From: Alphaproteobacteria bacterium
Lineage (GTDB): Bacteria > Pseudomonadota > Alphaproteobacteria > UBA8366 > GCA-2717185
Length of the DNA: 64,000 nucleotides
Assembly: GCA_012103325.1 (NCBI GenBank)
Contig: WLWY01000001.1
Span: 310,001 to 374,000, forward strand
Direction: 5' to 3'
Shown here: one piece after another, positions 45,085-53,010 of the stretch
Position numbering within the stretch: the first letter of the stretch is position 1
Layout of the letters: each line of letters starts with the position of its first letter
Notes under the pieces: generated by a model
Told to the model about the DNA's origin: nothing
Database searches by the model: none
What the model saw: only the letters and a program-made list of their open reading frames with translations
Position numbers and translations under genes: made by a program

Positions 45085-46542
45085 TCAGGTTTGAGCGTAA
45101 CGCCAGGGGAGCAGTTCGTCGATCCGATTGATTTTATGGTCGGCGATACAGGCTAGCGTGTCGGTTAGCCAGGCCTGCGGATCGACGCCATTGAGTTTTG
45201 CTGTCTCGATCAGCGTATAGGCGATGGCGGCTGATTTGCCGCCGGCCTCGGACCCCATGAAGAGATAATTCTTCCGCCCCAGGGCGATGGGCCGCATGGA
45301 TCGCTCTGCGGTATTGTTGTCGAGTTCAAGAAAGCCGTGATCTAGATATGGTCGCAGCTTCTTCATGCGGGTCAGGGCGTAGCGAATAGCACCGGCTAAG
45401 GGTGATTTGCCGGATATCCGGGTCAATTGGGCATGCAGCCATGATTCCAGGTCGTCGAAGATTGGTTTTGATTGGCGCTGCCTGATCTTCACCCGTTGAT
45501 CCGGCGATTGGCCCCGAACCTCCTTCTCGACGCCATAGAGTGTGGCGATACGTTTTATGGCTTCCTCGGCAATCGCCGATCCCTGAGCTTTGTGGATATC
45601 GACGAACTTGCGTCGGATATGGGCCATGCAGGCCACTTCCGTCACCTTGCCCGTGCGGTACAGGTCATTGAACCCCGCATAGCCATCGGCATGCATGAAG
45701 CCCGTGAAGTCCGCTAGATGTTCGCGCGGGCGAACGCCCTTCCTGTCGGACGAGAACTGATACCATGCGGCAGGATGCGCCTCTCCGGCCCAGGGTCGTT
45801 CATCGCGGACATAGGCCCAAAGCCGCGCGGTCCTGGTTTTACCGGAGCCTGGGGTCAGCATTTTTACCGGCGTATCATCGGCGAAGAGGGCCTGTCCCTT
45901 TAAAACATGGCGCGCGACGGCGTCCGCCAAAGGTTCCAACAGAGCCGTGGATTTGCCAACCCAATCGGCCAGGGTGGAGCGGTCCAGATCGATCCCCTCG
46001 CGCTGGAATATCTGACTTTGCCGGTACAAAGGCGAATGATCGGCGTACTTGTTGACCAGCACATGGGCCAGTAGGCCAGGACCGGGCCGCCCGTGCTCAA
46101 TCGGCCGCGACGGCAGGGCTGCCTGATGGAACGTCTCACAGCAGGTGCAGGCCATGCGCGGGCGAACAATCCGGTTCACGACAAAACGTCCGGGGACATA
46201 TTCCAGTTCCTCGGTGACATCGTCGCCAAGCGTTTTGAGCGCACCGCCGCATTCCCCACAGGCATCGCCCGGCGACAGTGTTGTCTCGTTGCGTGGGAGA
46301 TGACCGGGCAGCGGTTTACGTTTGGGCTTGTCTTTTGGCGCTGCAGATTGATCTGCATTTGCATCGTCTGACGCGGGCTCCTGCGCGGACGCCGCAATCT
46401 CTTCGTCTTCCAGCGTCAACGCCAGTTGATCCAGAGCCTCCGAGCGCGACCCGAAGCGATGCTGGCGCATCCCGGCCAATTGGTGTTGGAGCTTCTCGAT
46501 CAACACCGCCTGTGACTTCACTTCCGACGCCAGCGATGCCAC
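45085..46542 (-). CDS. tnpC: IS66 transposase TnpC, start region frameshifted
   Basis: A 485-residue frame from a GTG at 46542. It has the coiled N-terminus ([20 protein letters not shown]), the zinc-binding region ([13 protein letters not shown] and [11 protein letters not shown]), and the DDE catalytic part with [15 protein letters not shown] and [12 protein letters not shown], ending [20 protein letters not shown]. In relatives the protein starts about 15 residues earlier; here ATG 46583 opens [10 protein letters not shown] and then hits TAA, while the rest is one base off. A one-base loss or larger deletion has therefore broken the normal start. The core may still be made from the GTG. 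Confidence 0.85.
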   Translation of the reverse strand: MASLASEVKSQAVLIEKLQHQLAGMRQHRFGSRSEALDQLALTLEDEEIAASAQEPASDDANADQSAAPKDKPKRKPLPGHLPRNETTLSPGDACGECGGALKTLGDDVTEELEYVPGRFVVNRIVRPRMACTCCETFHQAALPSRPIEHGRPGPGLLAHVLVNKYADHSPLYRQSQIFQREGIDLDRSTLADWVGKSTALLEPLADAVARHVLKGQALFADDTPVKMLTPGSGKTRTARLWAYVRDERPWAGEAHPAAWYQFSSDRKGVRPREHLADFTGFMHADGYAGFNDLYRTGKVTEVACMAHIRRKFVDIHKAQGSAIAEEAIKRIATLYGVEKEVRGQSPDQRVKIRQRQSKPIFDDLESWLHAQLTRISGKSPLAGAIRYALTRMKKLRPYLDHGFLELDNNTAERSMRPIALGRKNYLFMGSEAGGKSAAIAYTLIETAKLNGVDPQAWLTDTLACIADHKINRIDELLPWRYAQT

Positions 46543-46655
46543 CAGACCTTTTAATGCGGCAGGTTCTCAGCGTCGTCGAGCATGCCGGCAATCTATCAGC
46601 CGCCACCCCGCATGGGAATCCCCGGAAATTGACAACCCTTTGCTGTGAAACGACT

Positions 46656-47003
46656 TTACCCAGCCGTCAGGGGACGCCACGTTCGTTGTGGTATGCGCCA
46701 ATCAATCCCTTCCAGCAGCATCGCCAATTGAGCCGGGGTCAGCGCAACCTTGCCCGCTTTCGCAGACGGCCAGACAAACCGTCCCTTCTCCAGACGCTTC
46801 GAGAACAGACATGCCCCTTGCCCGTCCCACCAGATCACCTTGATCAGATCGCCACGGCGACCCCGGAAGACGAACAGATGACCGCAATACGGCGCCGCCT
46901 TTAGAACCTTCTCTGTTTGCGCTGACAGCCCATTGAACCCCTTACGCATGTCCGTCACGCCGGCCGCAAGCCAAACCTTCGTGTTCGTGGGAACCGGGAT
47001 CAT
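46656..47003 (-). CDS. tnpB: IS66 accessory protein TnpB
   Basis: A 115-residue protein of the IS66 Orf2 family: [49 protein letters not shown] and [17 protein letters not shown] are the conserved stretches. The start at 47003 overlaps the tnpA stop (ATGA). It is needed with TnpA for transposition in studied relatives, with an unknown molecular role. Confidence 0.93.
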   Translation of the reverse strand: MIPVPTNTKVWLAAGVTDMRKGFNGLSAQTEKVLKAAPYCGHLFVFRGRRGDLIKVIWWDGQGACLFSKRLEKGRFVWPSAKAGKVALTPAQLAMLLEGIDWRIPQRTWRPLTAG

Positions 47004-47377
47004 CCCGACAAGCACCGGAGCAGACGTACGAGCGCTTCGGGATCGTAAGGGCCGCTAATGCTCAAGCGATGACCTCCGGCAAGCGTGACCTCGATCTTGC
47101 CTTCGTCACCAACAGGGCGCTCGGCTTCGTGCTCGACGTGACGCGCAATCTCAACCGGCAGGAAACAGGCGGCGTCATCGACCGTGTCACTTCCCGCAAA
47201 CCGGGGATCTTTCAGCCAGTTGAAAACCTGATTGGCGTTCACATTGTAGCGCCGTGCAACCTGTGAAACCGAAACGCCCGCAAACCGCGTCTGTGCGCAA
47301 ATCATCCGCTTCTCGTCTGCACTCCAGCGCCGACGCTTGCCCCGCTTCGCCACATCCTGATCCCCGTTAGTGTCCAC
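47000..47377 (-). CDS. tnpA: IS66 accessory protein TnpA (HTH)
   Basis: A 125-residue protein with an HTH_Tnp_1-type domain: [20 protein letters not shown], then [20 protein letters not shown]. The C-terminal half matches the IS66 OrfA group. The start is GTG at 47377, which lies in the stem of a 9-bp inverted repeat (agtgtccac/gtggacact at 47369-47394) that could hide the start or bind a regulator. Confidence 0.9.
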   Translation of the reverse strand: MDTNGDQDVAKRGKRRRWSADEKRMICAQTRFAGVSVSQVARRYNVNANQVFNWLKDPRFAGSDTVDDAACFLPVEIARHVEHEAERPVGDEGKIEVTLAGGHRLSISGPYDPEALVRLLRCLSG

Positions 47378-47480
47378 CTAAACAAGTGGACACTAAACCT
47401 CACTTCTTCTGCACGGCAGAGCGGTCAGGCCGGACGCTTACTTCCGAAACGGGTTTCGCGAAGTTCTTCCGAGAATCAGA

Positions 47481-47511
47481 AACGCCGCCAACTCATTGAG
47501 TTAGCGGCGTT
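47481..47511 (-). terminator. Terminator-like hairpin downstream of the tRNA 3' end
   Basis: On the minus strand, 15-base arms (one mismatch, aacgccgctaactca and its partner) are followed by tttctgatt. Without the 160-bp insertion (152 bp plus target duplication) it would lie five bases after the CCA of the tRNA sequence at 47677. It is probably the original tRNA terminator, separated by the small IS66 derivative. Confidence 0.7.
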
Positions 47512-47516
47512 ATTTC

Positions 47517-47668
47517 GTAAGCGTCCGGCCTGGCTAACCGACACGCTAGCCTGTATCGCCGACCATAAAATCAATCGGATCGACGAACTGCTCCCCTGGC
47601 GTTACGCTCAAACCTGAGCGTAACAGTCCAACGTCATCATAGGCAGGGCTGCTTTACCGGACGCTCAC
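47517..47668. mobile_element. 152-bp internally deleted IS66 derivative (MITE-like)
   Basis: The left end is the IS66 'right' terminus (gtaagcgtccggcc) fused directly to the last 30 codons or so of tnpC and the other terminus (ending gctttaccggacgctcac). The order is inverted with respect to the full element at 45034-47441. It is flanked by the 8-base duplication gttatttc (47509-47516 and 47669-47676), so it moved as a unit. The junction falls in ggcctg, present at both original positions, which points to deletion through a 6-base microhomology. Confidence 0.9.
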
Positions 47669-47676
47669 GTTATTTC

Positions 47677-47721
47677 TGGTTGCGGGGGTAGGATTTGAAC
47701 CTACGACCTTCAGGTTATGAG
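47677..47721 (-). other. 3' half of a tRNA gene (anticodon CAU), island attachment site
   Basis: On the minus strand, from the anticodon loop CTCATAA through anticodon stem CCTGA, variable loop AGGTC, T-arm gtaggTTCAAATcctac, acceptor strand and CCA. The anticodon CAU means tRNA-Met or lysidine tRNA-Ile. The 5' half is absent; island DNA follows instead, with an integrase gene starting 162 bases away. This is the duplicated part left at the distal side when an element integrates into a tRNA 3' end. The restored tRNA should lie at the other end of the island, beyond the window. It is not a functional tRNA gene. Confidence 0.88.
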
Positions 47722-47882
47722 TTTGATTTCCTACTGATATCAGGAATTATTCTAAGTTAGTTTTACGTATTATCTGTCTATTTTTCATAGACATTTTCTC
47801 CCACCCTGTTATCTTAGCGTATCTCAATTGGGCTGTGAATGCCTTCCGAAAAATTCCGAATGAATTCCGAAATTGACGATCC

Positions 47883-49190
47883 ATGCCACACCTGACCAAA
47901 CGCCACATCGATGCCCTGCCCGTCAGGGAAAGGGAGTATTTCGCCTGGGACGACCAGGTAAAGGGGTTCGGCGTCCGAGTGTACCCGAACGGCGGGAAGC
48001 GATACGTGGCGCAGACTTTCCGTTCGGGGAAGACTACCCGTGTGCAGATCGGCCGCCACGGCGCCCTTCCCTTCGAAGAGGCCCGAAAACGGGCGCGGCG
48101 GATCATCTCCGACATCGACGACGGAAAGAACCCGAACGAGGACAAGAAGAACGAGCGAGGTTCCCCGACCATACGGCAACTTGCCGAACGGTTCCTCGAG
48201 GAATACGTCCCCTCGCATTGCAAGCCGCGCACCCAAGTCGAATACGAGCACGCGCTGAACGCCTACATCCTGCCGGCGCTCGGTTCGATCAAGACCATGA
48301 AGCTCACGCGAGAGGATGCCGCGGGTCTGCACCACGCCATGCGCAGGACGCCTTACCAGGCCAACCGAACGCTTGGCGTACTCTCGAAGATGATGAACCA
48401 GGCCGAAGCCTGGGGCCATCGACCGGACCGCTCCAATCCCTGTTACCACATCAAGAAGTACAAGGAGCAGAAGCGCGAACGCTACCTCACGCCCGAAGAG
48501 CTACTCTGCCTGCGCAAGGTTCTGGATGAAGAAGAGAAAACGGCGCCTTCGGCCGCCGCGGCGTTTCGGCTTCTGATCTTCACCGGCGCCCGGCTGTCGG
48601 AAATCCAGACCTTGAAATGGAGCTACATCCAAGGCGACCGCGTTCAACTGCCGGATTCCAAGACCGGCGCCAAGGTTCTGCATCTCGGCAAAGCTGCCCT
48701 GAACGTCCTAGGCGGCATCAAGCGTGTGCCTGACAACCCTTACGTCATCACCGGCAAACAGGATGGTGAGCATCTGACGGATTTGCAAAAGCCCTGGCGG
48801 CGCATTCGAAAGAGGGCGACCGTCATCTACTGGCGGGATTACGGGGACGCGGCGATAGCCGATCTTGTCCGCGAGCTGGCGGACAAGTCCGGCGACCTTC
48901 CCTCGTGGCAGGCCTGCCGCGACAAAGTCGAGGAGGCCAAACAGGGACTGCCGACAGGGCTGACCGACGTGCGCATTCATGATCTGCGCCACACCTTCGC
49001 CTCCGGCGCCGTGATGATGGGTGAAAGCCTACCCATGATCGGCAAGCTGCTCGGCCACACCCAGACCCAGACCACGGCCCGCTACGCCCATCTCGCCGAC
49101 GACCCTCTCCGTTCCGCGGTGCAGAGGATCGATGCCATGCTGGAAGACGCGATGATGGGCAACGAAGCCGCGCACGAACAAAGCTCCTGA
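47883..49190 (+). CDS. int: Tyrosine-type site-specific integrase
   Basis: A 435-residue integrase of the DUF4102 (P4-like/prophage CP4-57) architecture. The N-terminal MPHLTKRHIDALPVREREYF and KGFGVRVYPNGGKRYVAQ part is the arm-binding domain, followed by a SAM-like core-binding domain (PTIRQLAERFLEEYVPSHCK). The catalytic residues are Arg in FTGARLSEIQTL, His-x-x-Arg in IHDLRHTFASG, His in LGHTQTQTTA and Tyr in ARYAHLADD. It is placed next to the tRNA 3' fragment it probably uses as att site. It appears intact, so the island may still be mobile. Confidence 0.95.
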   Translation: MPHLTKRHIDALPVREREYFAWDDQVKGFGVRVYPNGGKRYVAQTFRSGKTTRVQIGRHGALPFEEARKRARRIISDIDDGKNPNEDKKNERGSPTIRQLAERFLEEYVPSHCKPRTQVEYEHALNAYILPALGSIKTMKLTREDAAGLHHAMRRTPYQANRTLGVLSKMMNQAEAWGHRPDRSNPCYHIKKYKEQKRERYLTPEELLCLRKVLDEEEKTAPSAAAAFRLLIFTGARLSEIQTLKWSYIQGDRVQLPDSKTGAKVLHLGKAALNVLGGIKRVPDNPYVITGKQDGEHLTDLQKPWRRIRKRATVIYWRDYGDAAIADLVRELADKSGDLPSWQACRDKVEEAKQGLPTGLTDVRIHDLRHTFASGAVMMGESLPMIGKLLGHTQTQTTARYAHLADDPLRSAVQRIDAMLEDAMMGNEAAHEQSS

Positions 49191-49393
49191 CTTCGACAAA
49201 ACCCGACCCGCCCTAGGTCGCCAACGGCGGTCCTGTTCATGGAGGGAGGACACCGGGGCGGTCTGGGCACCGCCCGTGGGCTGCCACGCTTCAGTCTTTG
49301 GAGGGAGGGTCGTTTTTGCGATCTCGAAAATCACCCTCTCCAGACCCGCACTTCATCGCTTGGATTGCCTCGACCGATATGGAGGCACAAGCA

Positions 49394-49600
49394 ATGAGCC
49401 AGACAGATCCCTGCTATCTCAACACCAGGCAAGCCGCCGAAGTCGTCGGCCTGAGCCCGGCCACGCTCAATCGCATGCGGGTTACCGGCGACGGGCCACT
49501 TTATATCAAGGCGGGACGCCGGGTGCTGTACGACCGGGCCGACCTCATCGCCTGGCTCAACGACCGCAAGCGCCGCTTCACCGCCGAGACCGAGAACTGA
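49394..49600 (+). CDS. Helix-turn-helix (AlpA/excisionase-like) protein
   Basis: A 68-residue DNA-binding protein with a MerR/HTH_17 domain: YLNTRQAAEVVGLSPATLNR, then GPLYIKAGRRVLYDRADLIA. Such proteins act as excisionase or as transcription activators of island integrases. The ATG at 49394 has ggagg nine bases upstream. Its stop overlaps the beginning of the RepA-like frame, so the two are coupled. Confidence 0.88.
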   Translation: MSQTDPCYLNTRQAAEVVGLSPATLNRMRVTGDGPLYIKAGRRVLYDRADLIAWLNDRKRRFTAETEN

Positions 49601-50454
49601 AGCGCCGGATATCATCGGCGGAGCGGCAGCAACTCGATCTGTTTTCCTGCATCCCGGAACCGTCCGGCATCCGGGACCACCAGGACCTGATGGCGTTCCC
49701 GTTCTTCTCGCTCGCCAAGAGCCGGCGAACCAAGCCGTTGCTGTACGACCGCGATGGGGTACGGGTCCGCGTCGAGGCGGTGCCGGAATACGGCATGGCG
49801 ACGATATGGGACGCCGACGTGCTGATTTGGGCGGCCAGCCAGATCATGGACGCCCGCAACCGGGGCGCGCCGACATCGCGCCTGCTTCGGTTCATGCCGC
49901 ATCAGTTCCTGCGTTTCGCGGGCCGCCCAACCGGCAAGCTGGGATACGAGCGGTTCCGCGCCGCGCTCGACCGGCTGCAATCGACCACGGTGCTGACCAA
50001 TCTCCGCAACGATGGCTCCAGTGGTAACGTGTCACGTAATACGAGGCGCCTGCACCGGTTCAGTTGGATCAACGAGTGGAGCGAGTTGACCATTGCTGGA
50101 GGCGCGAGCCGCGGCATGGAAATCGTCTTGCCCGACTGGTTCTACCAGAGCATCGTCAACGAATGCCTTGTGCTCTCCATCGACCCGGCCTATTTCGCGT
50201 TGACCGGCGGCATCGAGCGCTGGCTCTATCGCCTCGCCCGCAAGCATGGCGGCCGCGCCAGGAACGGCTGGGGCTTCAGCTTCAAAGCCCTGCATGAGAA
50301 AAGCGGCAGCCTGGCGCGTTTTTCAGACTTCGCACTCGACTTGCGGCGCCTAGTGAAAAACCAGAGTCTACCGGGTTACTGGCTGTCCCTGTCCATCGAC
50401 CCAAAGGGCAAAGAGTGCATTCAAGTACAGAGTCAGGAGGCCAGGGAGTCCTGA
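49597..50454 (+). CDS. Plasmid-type replication initiator (RepA/RPA family)
   Basis: About 285 residues matching the replication initiator protein A family: LDLFSCIPEP, DHQDLMAFPFFSLAKSRRTK, ATIWDADVLIWAASQIMDAR, GYERFRAALDRLQSTTVLTN, FYQSIVNECLVLSIDPAYFA, then YRLARKHGGRARNGWGFSFK. The family binds iterons and starts replication of broad-host plasmids. No ATG, GTG or TTG lies upstream of the conserved LDLF part; the best guess is a CTG at 49597 overlapping the upstream TGA, while ATG 49690 would remove conserved residues. Its presence suggests the island can replicate or derives from a plasmid. Confidence 0.82.
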   Translation: MKRRISSAERQQLDLFSCIPEPSGIRDHQDLMAFPFFSLAKSRRTKPLLYDRDGVRVRVEAVPEYGMATIWDADVLIWAASQIMDARNRGAPTSRLLRFMPHQFLRFAGRPTGKLGYERFRAALDRLQSTTVLTNLRNDGSSGNVSRNTRRLHRFSWINEWSELTIAGGASRGMEIVLPDWFYQSIVNECLVLSIDPAYFALTGGIERWLYRLARKHGGRARNGWGFSFKALHEKSGSLARFSDFALDLRRLVKNQSLPGYWLSLSIDPKGKECIQVQSQEARES

Positions 50455-50751
50455 ACCACCCTTGAGAAGCGTTTCAGGTTTTCAGTCCAAACGACGATGT
50501 TGACGGCCGACCCGAGCAGGCAAGTGCGGGACAATGACCGGGGACAACCGAGGGTCGGCAAGTGCCGAACAAACCATGGCAGGTTCGGTTGATTGGCCCT
50601 GAAGCTCAGTTGCGGATTAGAAAGCGACTGTTCGAGGGCCACAGCGTGGACGGTGAAAAGCAGCAAGAAGCCACCGTTCAATCGGAACGTGGCGGCAGTT
50701 CTCGGCCAGGAGCAGTCATTGATTTTCAAACGTGCAATGACCGTGACCTGA

Positions 50752-51120
50752 GCTCACCTGAGACGTTCGCCGCAGTGCAGTAGACGACTGAAACGGGCGG
50801 AAAGCGGACTTTCGCTGCAGAAGCAAAACGTAAGTGACATTCAGTCAATAGCCAACATCTGCGTCGTTCCGAAATTTGAAGGTGAGGTCGACGGTTGGAT
50901 CAAGATCAGCGGCAGCTGTCGCGCGCTCTCCGAATGGGGATGCAATGGCGCCGGTCTCGATGCCCTCGCCGATGACTTCAAACACTTCAAGTGGTTTACA
51001 GCGGACGGTCCTGGTCGCAAAAGATATGCACAGGAATCGTATTCTATTTGGGACGAGAGAAGCTCACTTTCAGCGATAGGCACAACGCTCTTCCAATCAA
51101 TACCCTGTGGACCGCAATAG
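50752..51120 (+). pseudogene. Open frame without usual start (possible gene remnant)
   Basis: The 50455-51234 space has no gene with a normal start. Within it a 122-codon frame is open, and its second half looks protein-like: VVPKFEGEVDGWIKISGSCR, ALSEWGCNGAGLDALADDFK, HFKWFTADGPGRKRYAQES. No ATG, GTG or TTG precedes this part. It may be a 5'-truncated gene or one starting at a rare codon. I do not recognise the family. Confidence 0.35.
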
Positions 51121-51234
51121 ACCTTTGAAAATTAACAGCTCACCGAGAGTTCAGGGTTGTGGAGCGAATGGTCAAGTGCGTTACTATGCATTGCATGAAT
51201 ACTTGTTACGTTCTCGGAAGGTTCCTCTCCTCCC

Positions 51235-53010
51235 ATGCTGTTTCACGACGTAAGCCCCTCGCGAGAAGAAAGCCTTGGCCGGATTTCGGCTGCTCTGCAA
51301 GACGAGAAAGGGCGCGTCTACCTCGATGCCAATGTTCTGATCCACTGCTTTGAAATGAGTGCTCGCGCTAGCGATGACCTTCTCTCTGCTCTCAGCCGAT
51401 ATGGGAGCCGCGTTGGGGTTCCGATTTGGGCAGCCAATGAGACCTGGGAGCATCTAAAAGATCGCGTCCCTCGAAGACCTTTGCAGGCCGTCGCTGGCAG
51501 GGTTCAGAAACAATTCGCCTCGCTGAGGACGGAAGCCTCTCGCTACGTCGACGACAATACCATCGACGGGATGTCGCGTGATGAGTTTCAGACTGAGTTG
51601 GGGGATGCGGTCGGACGAGTTGAGGAGCTCGTCAAGAAGATCAGGCATCACGAGCCAAGTATTAATGATACAACGGATCGTTTGCTGCCGTTCATTGACG
51701 ATCGTCGCCTGAATTCAGCACTCCCTCAGATCCTCTCAGAGGTTCAGGAAACAGCAAGCTGGCGGACCGCCCATCGTGTACCTCCCGGCTATGCCGATGC
51801 AGACCCCGCGGCGGAGCAAACCGATAAAGCCACTGGCGGCGCGGCAGCCAAAGGCAAGCAAATCAACCCAAACGGCGACCTCATCATCTGGCTTGAAATC
51901 CTGGAAGACTGCTTTCGCCACGAAGCTGAGCATCTCGTCGTCGTTACGCGCGACATCAAGAAAGGAGACTGGGCCTATCGACCTGAGCGAGTGCGAGACA
52001 AGAACGGGAGGCCACAGCAAAACAAGACCGGATTGACGTTGGCTTCACCCCTCTTAATCTATGAAGCACAACAACGATGCCCTTCGCTGAAAGGCGTCCA
52101 TGTTGTCACCGTAGAGATGTTGGCTCAAATCTGGACGCAGCAGCGCGTCGACGTCAAGGACCTGGCGGCAGCTCTTCAAGCCGAAGAGACTCCTGTCGAA
52201 GATACGACCGAAGCAAACACGAAAACGCCTCCGTCCGTAAATCCTGACGATGGATACAGTGCCGCTTTCAGCTCGGAAGATATGAGCTTTGATCCGGACC
52301 CGGACAAACCACTTGATACCATCATTAGCGATCTGGTGACGGAAGGCTGGAAGGCGCAAAACCAAGCTGTGCGCGACATTGAACCTCAACTGTCAAACCT
52401 CGACCGGTCGCGGCGCCTTCAAGTTGGGCGCGGTCTTGTCTCGGCTGCAAACCTGGGTGCTTTGGAGCCGGCTGAAATGCTGGCGAGAGTGCTGAACTCG
52501 TCAGAATTCGCGCGCCCACTAAGATCTGATCTGATCATCGGTGCGCTTGCTGAAGTTTACTTGAGCACTTCTGGAGAGCCGAAGAAACCGACGGCCAAGC
52601 CGAGCGTCATCGATGAGCTATTCGAACACAACTCGACGACCGACCTAACGGATGCGTATGAGGCAGTGTTAGCGAGACTGAAACCTGTCAAGCGCGAGTA
52701 CTTGGCCTTGCCCAACGAGCCCAAGCGTATCATCAGCACCGAAGTCGTCTTGAATGGCAATATCTTGGTGAATGTACTGGTTGATGGAAACTCACTACTC
52801 GAGGAAGACGCACCTAAATCCCGAACTCTTCATAGTTCGGGAAATGACATAGAACTCCATGTTGATGAGGTGTTTGAGCTTATAGCCGAAGAGTTCGTGG
52901 TGCCGGCGAGCTGGTTAAAGCATGATCTCGAGGGCAATTCCCAAATAGTGGTACCCGACCTACTCGGTTTTATCAGTTGGGGTCCCAGAACAGGAGTCTC
53001 TTTGCGATGA
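51235..53010 (+). CDS. Large PIN-like-domain protein (putative RNase), gene 1 of the candidate system
   Basis: A 591-residue protein. The N-terminal domain (residues 25-290) fits the PIN-like (PIN_8/DUF4935) fold: VYLDANVLIHCF with Asp31, WAANETWEHL with Glu69 or Glu72, NPNGDLIIWLEIL with Asp215 and VVVTRDIKKGDW with Asp240/Asp245. These are the acidic metal ligands of PIN nucleases. A helical insertion (about 80-175) and an acidic linker (about 320-375) separate it from a C-terminal region of unknown fold with beta-rich end (IISTEVVLNGNILVNVLVDG). It is the first gene after the island's gene-poor gap and overlaps the next by ATGA. Predicted role: metal-dependent RNase effector; the target is unknown. 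Confidence 0.8.
   Translation: MLFHDVSPSREESLGRISAALQDEKGRVYLDANVLIHCFEMSARASDDLLSALSRYGSRVGVPIWAANETWEHLKDRVPRRPLQAVAGRVQKQFASLRTEASRYVDDNTIDGMSRDEFQTELGDAVGRVEELVKKIRHHEPSINDTTDRLLPFIDDRRLNSALPQILSEVQETASWRTAHRVPPGYADADPAAEQTDKATGGAAAKGKQINPNGDLIIWLEILEDCFRHEAEHLVVVTRDIKKGDWAYRPERVRDKNGRPQQNKTGLTLASPLLIYEAQQRCPSLKGVHVVTVEMLAQIWTQQRVDVKDLAAALQAEETPVEDTTEANTKTPPSVNPDDGYSAAFSSEDMSFDPDPDKPLDTIISDLVTEGWKAQNQAVRDIEPQLSNLDRSRRLQVGRGLVSAANLGALEPAEMLARVLNSSEFARPLRSDLIIGALAEVYLSTSGEPKKPTAKPSVIDELFEHNSTTDLTDAYEAVLARLKPVKREYLALPNEPKRIISTEVVLNGNILVNVLVDGNSLLEEDAPKSRTLHSSGNDIELHVDEVFELIAEEFVVPASWLKHDLEGNSQIVVPDLLGFISWGPRTGVSLR

Larger units (their letters stand above)
45034..47441 (-). mobile_element. 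IS66-family insertion sequence, tnpABC
   Basis: A 2408-bp element. The left end gtgagcgtccggtaaagcag (45034) and the right end, inverted gtaagcgtccggcctgaccg (ending 47441), are imperfect inverted repeats. It carries the three genes of the family on the minus strand. The 8 bases on the two sides (ctttgagc, ttccgaaa) do not match, so there is no target duplication; a deletion or recombination next to the element is likely. Confidence 0.88.

Noticed and set aside
47677-47721. A functional tRNA gene
   Set aside because: Only the part from the anticodon loop to CCA is present; D-arm and 5' acceptor strand are missing.
50562-50783. A 73-codon plus-strand frame in the island gap
   Set aside because: No recognisable family or ribosome site; the next frame (50752-51120) looks more protein-like.
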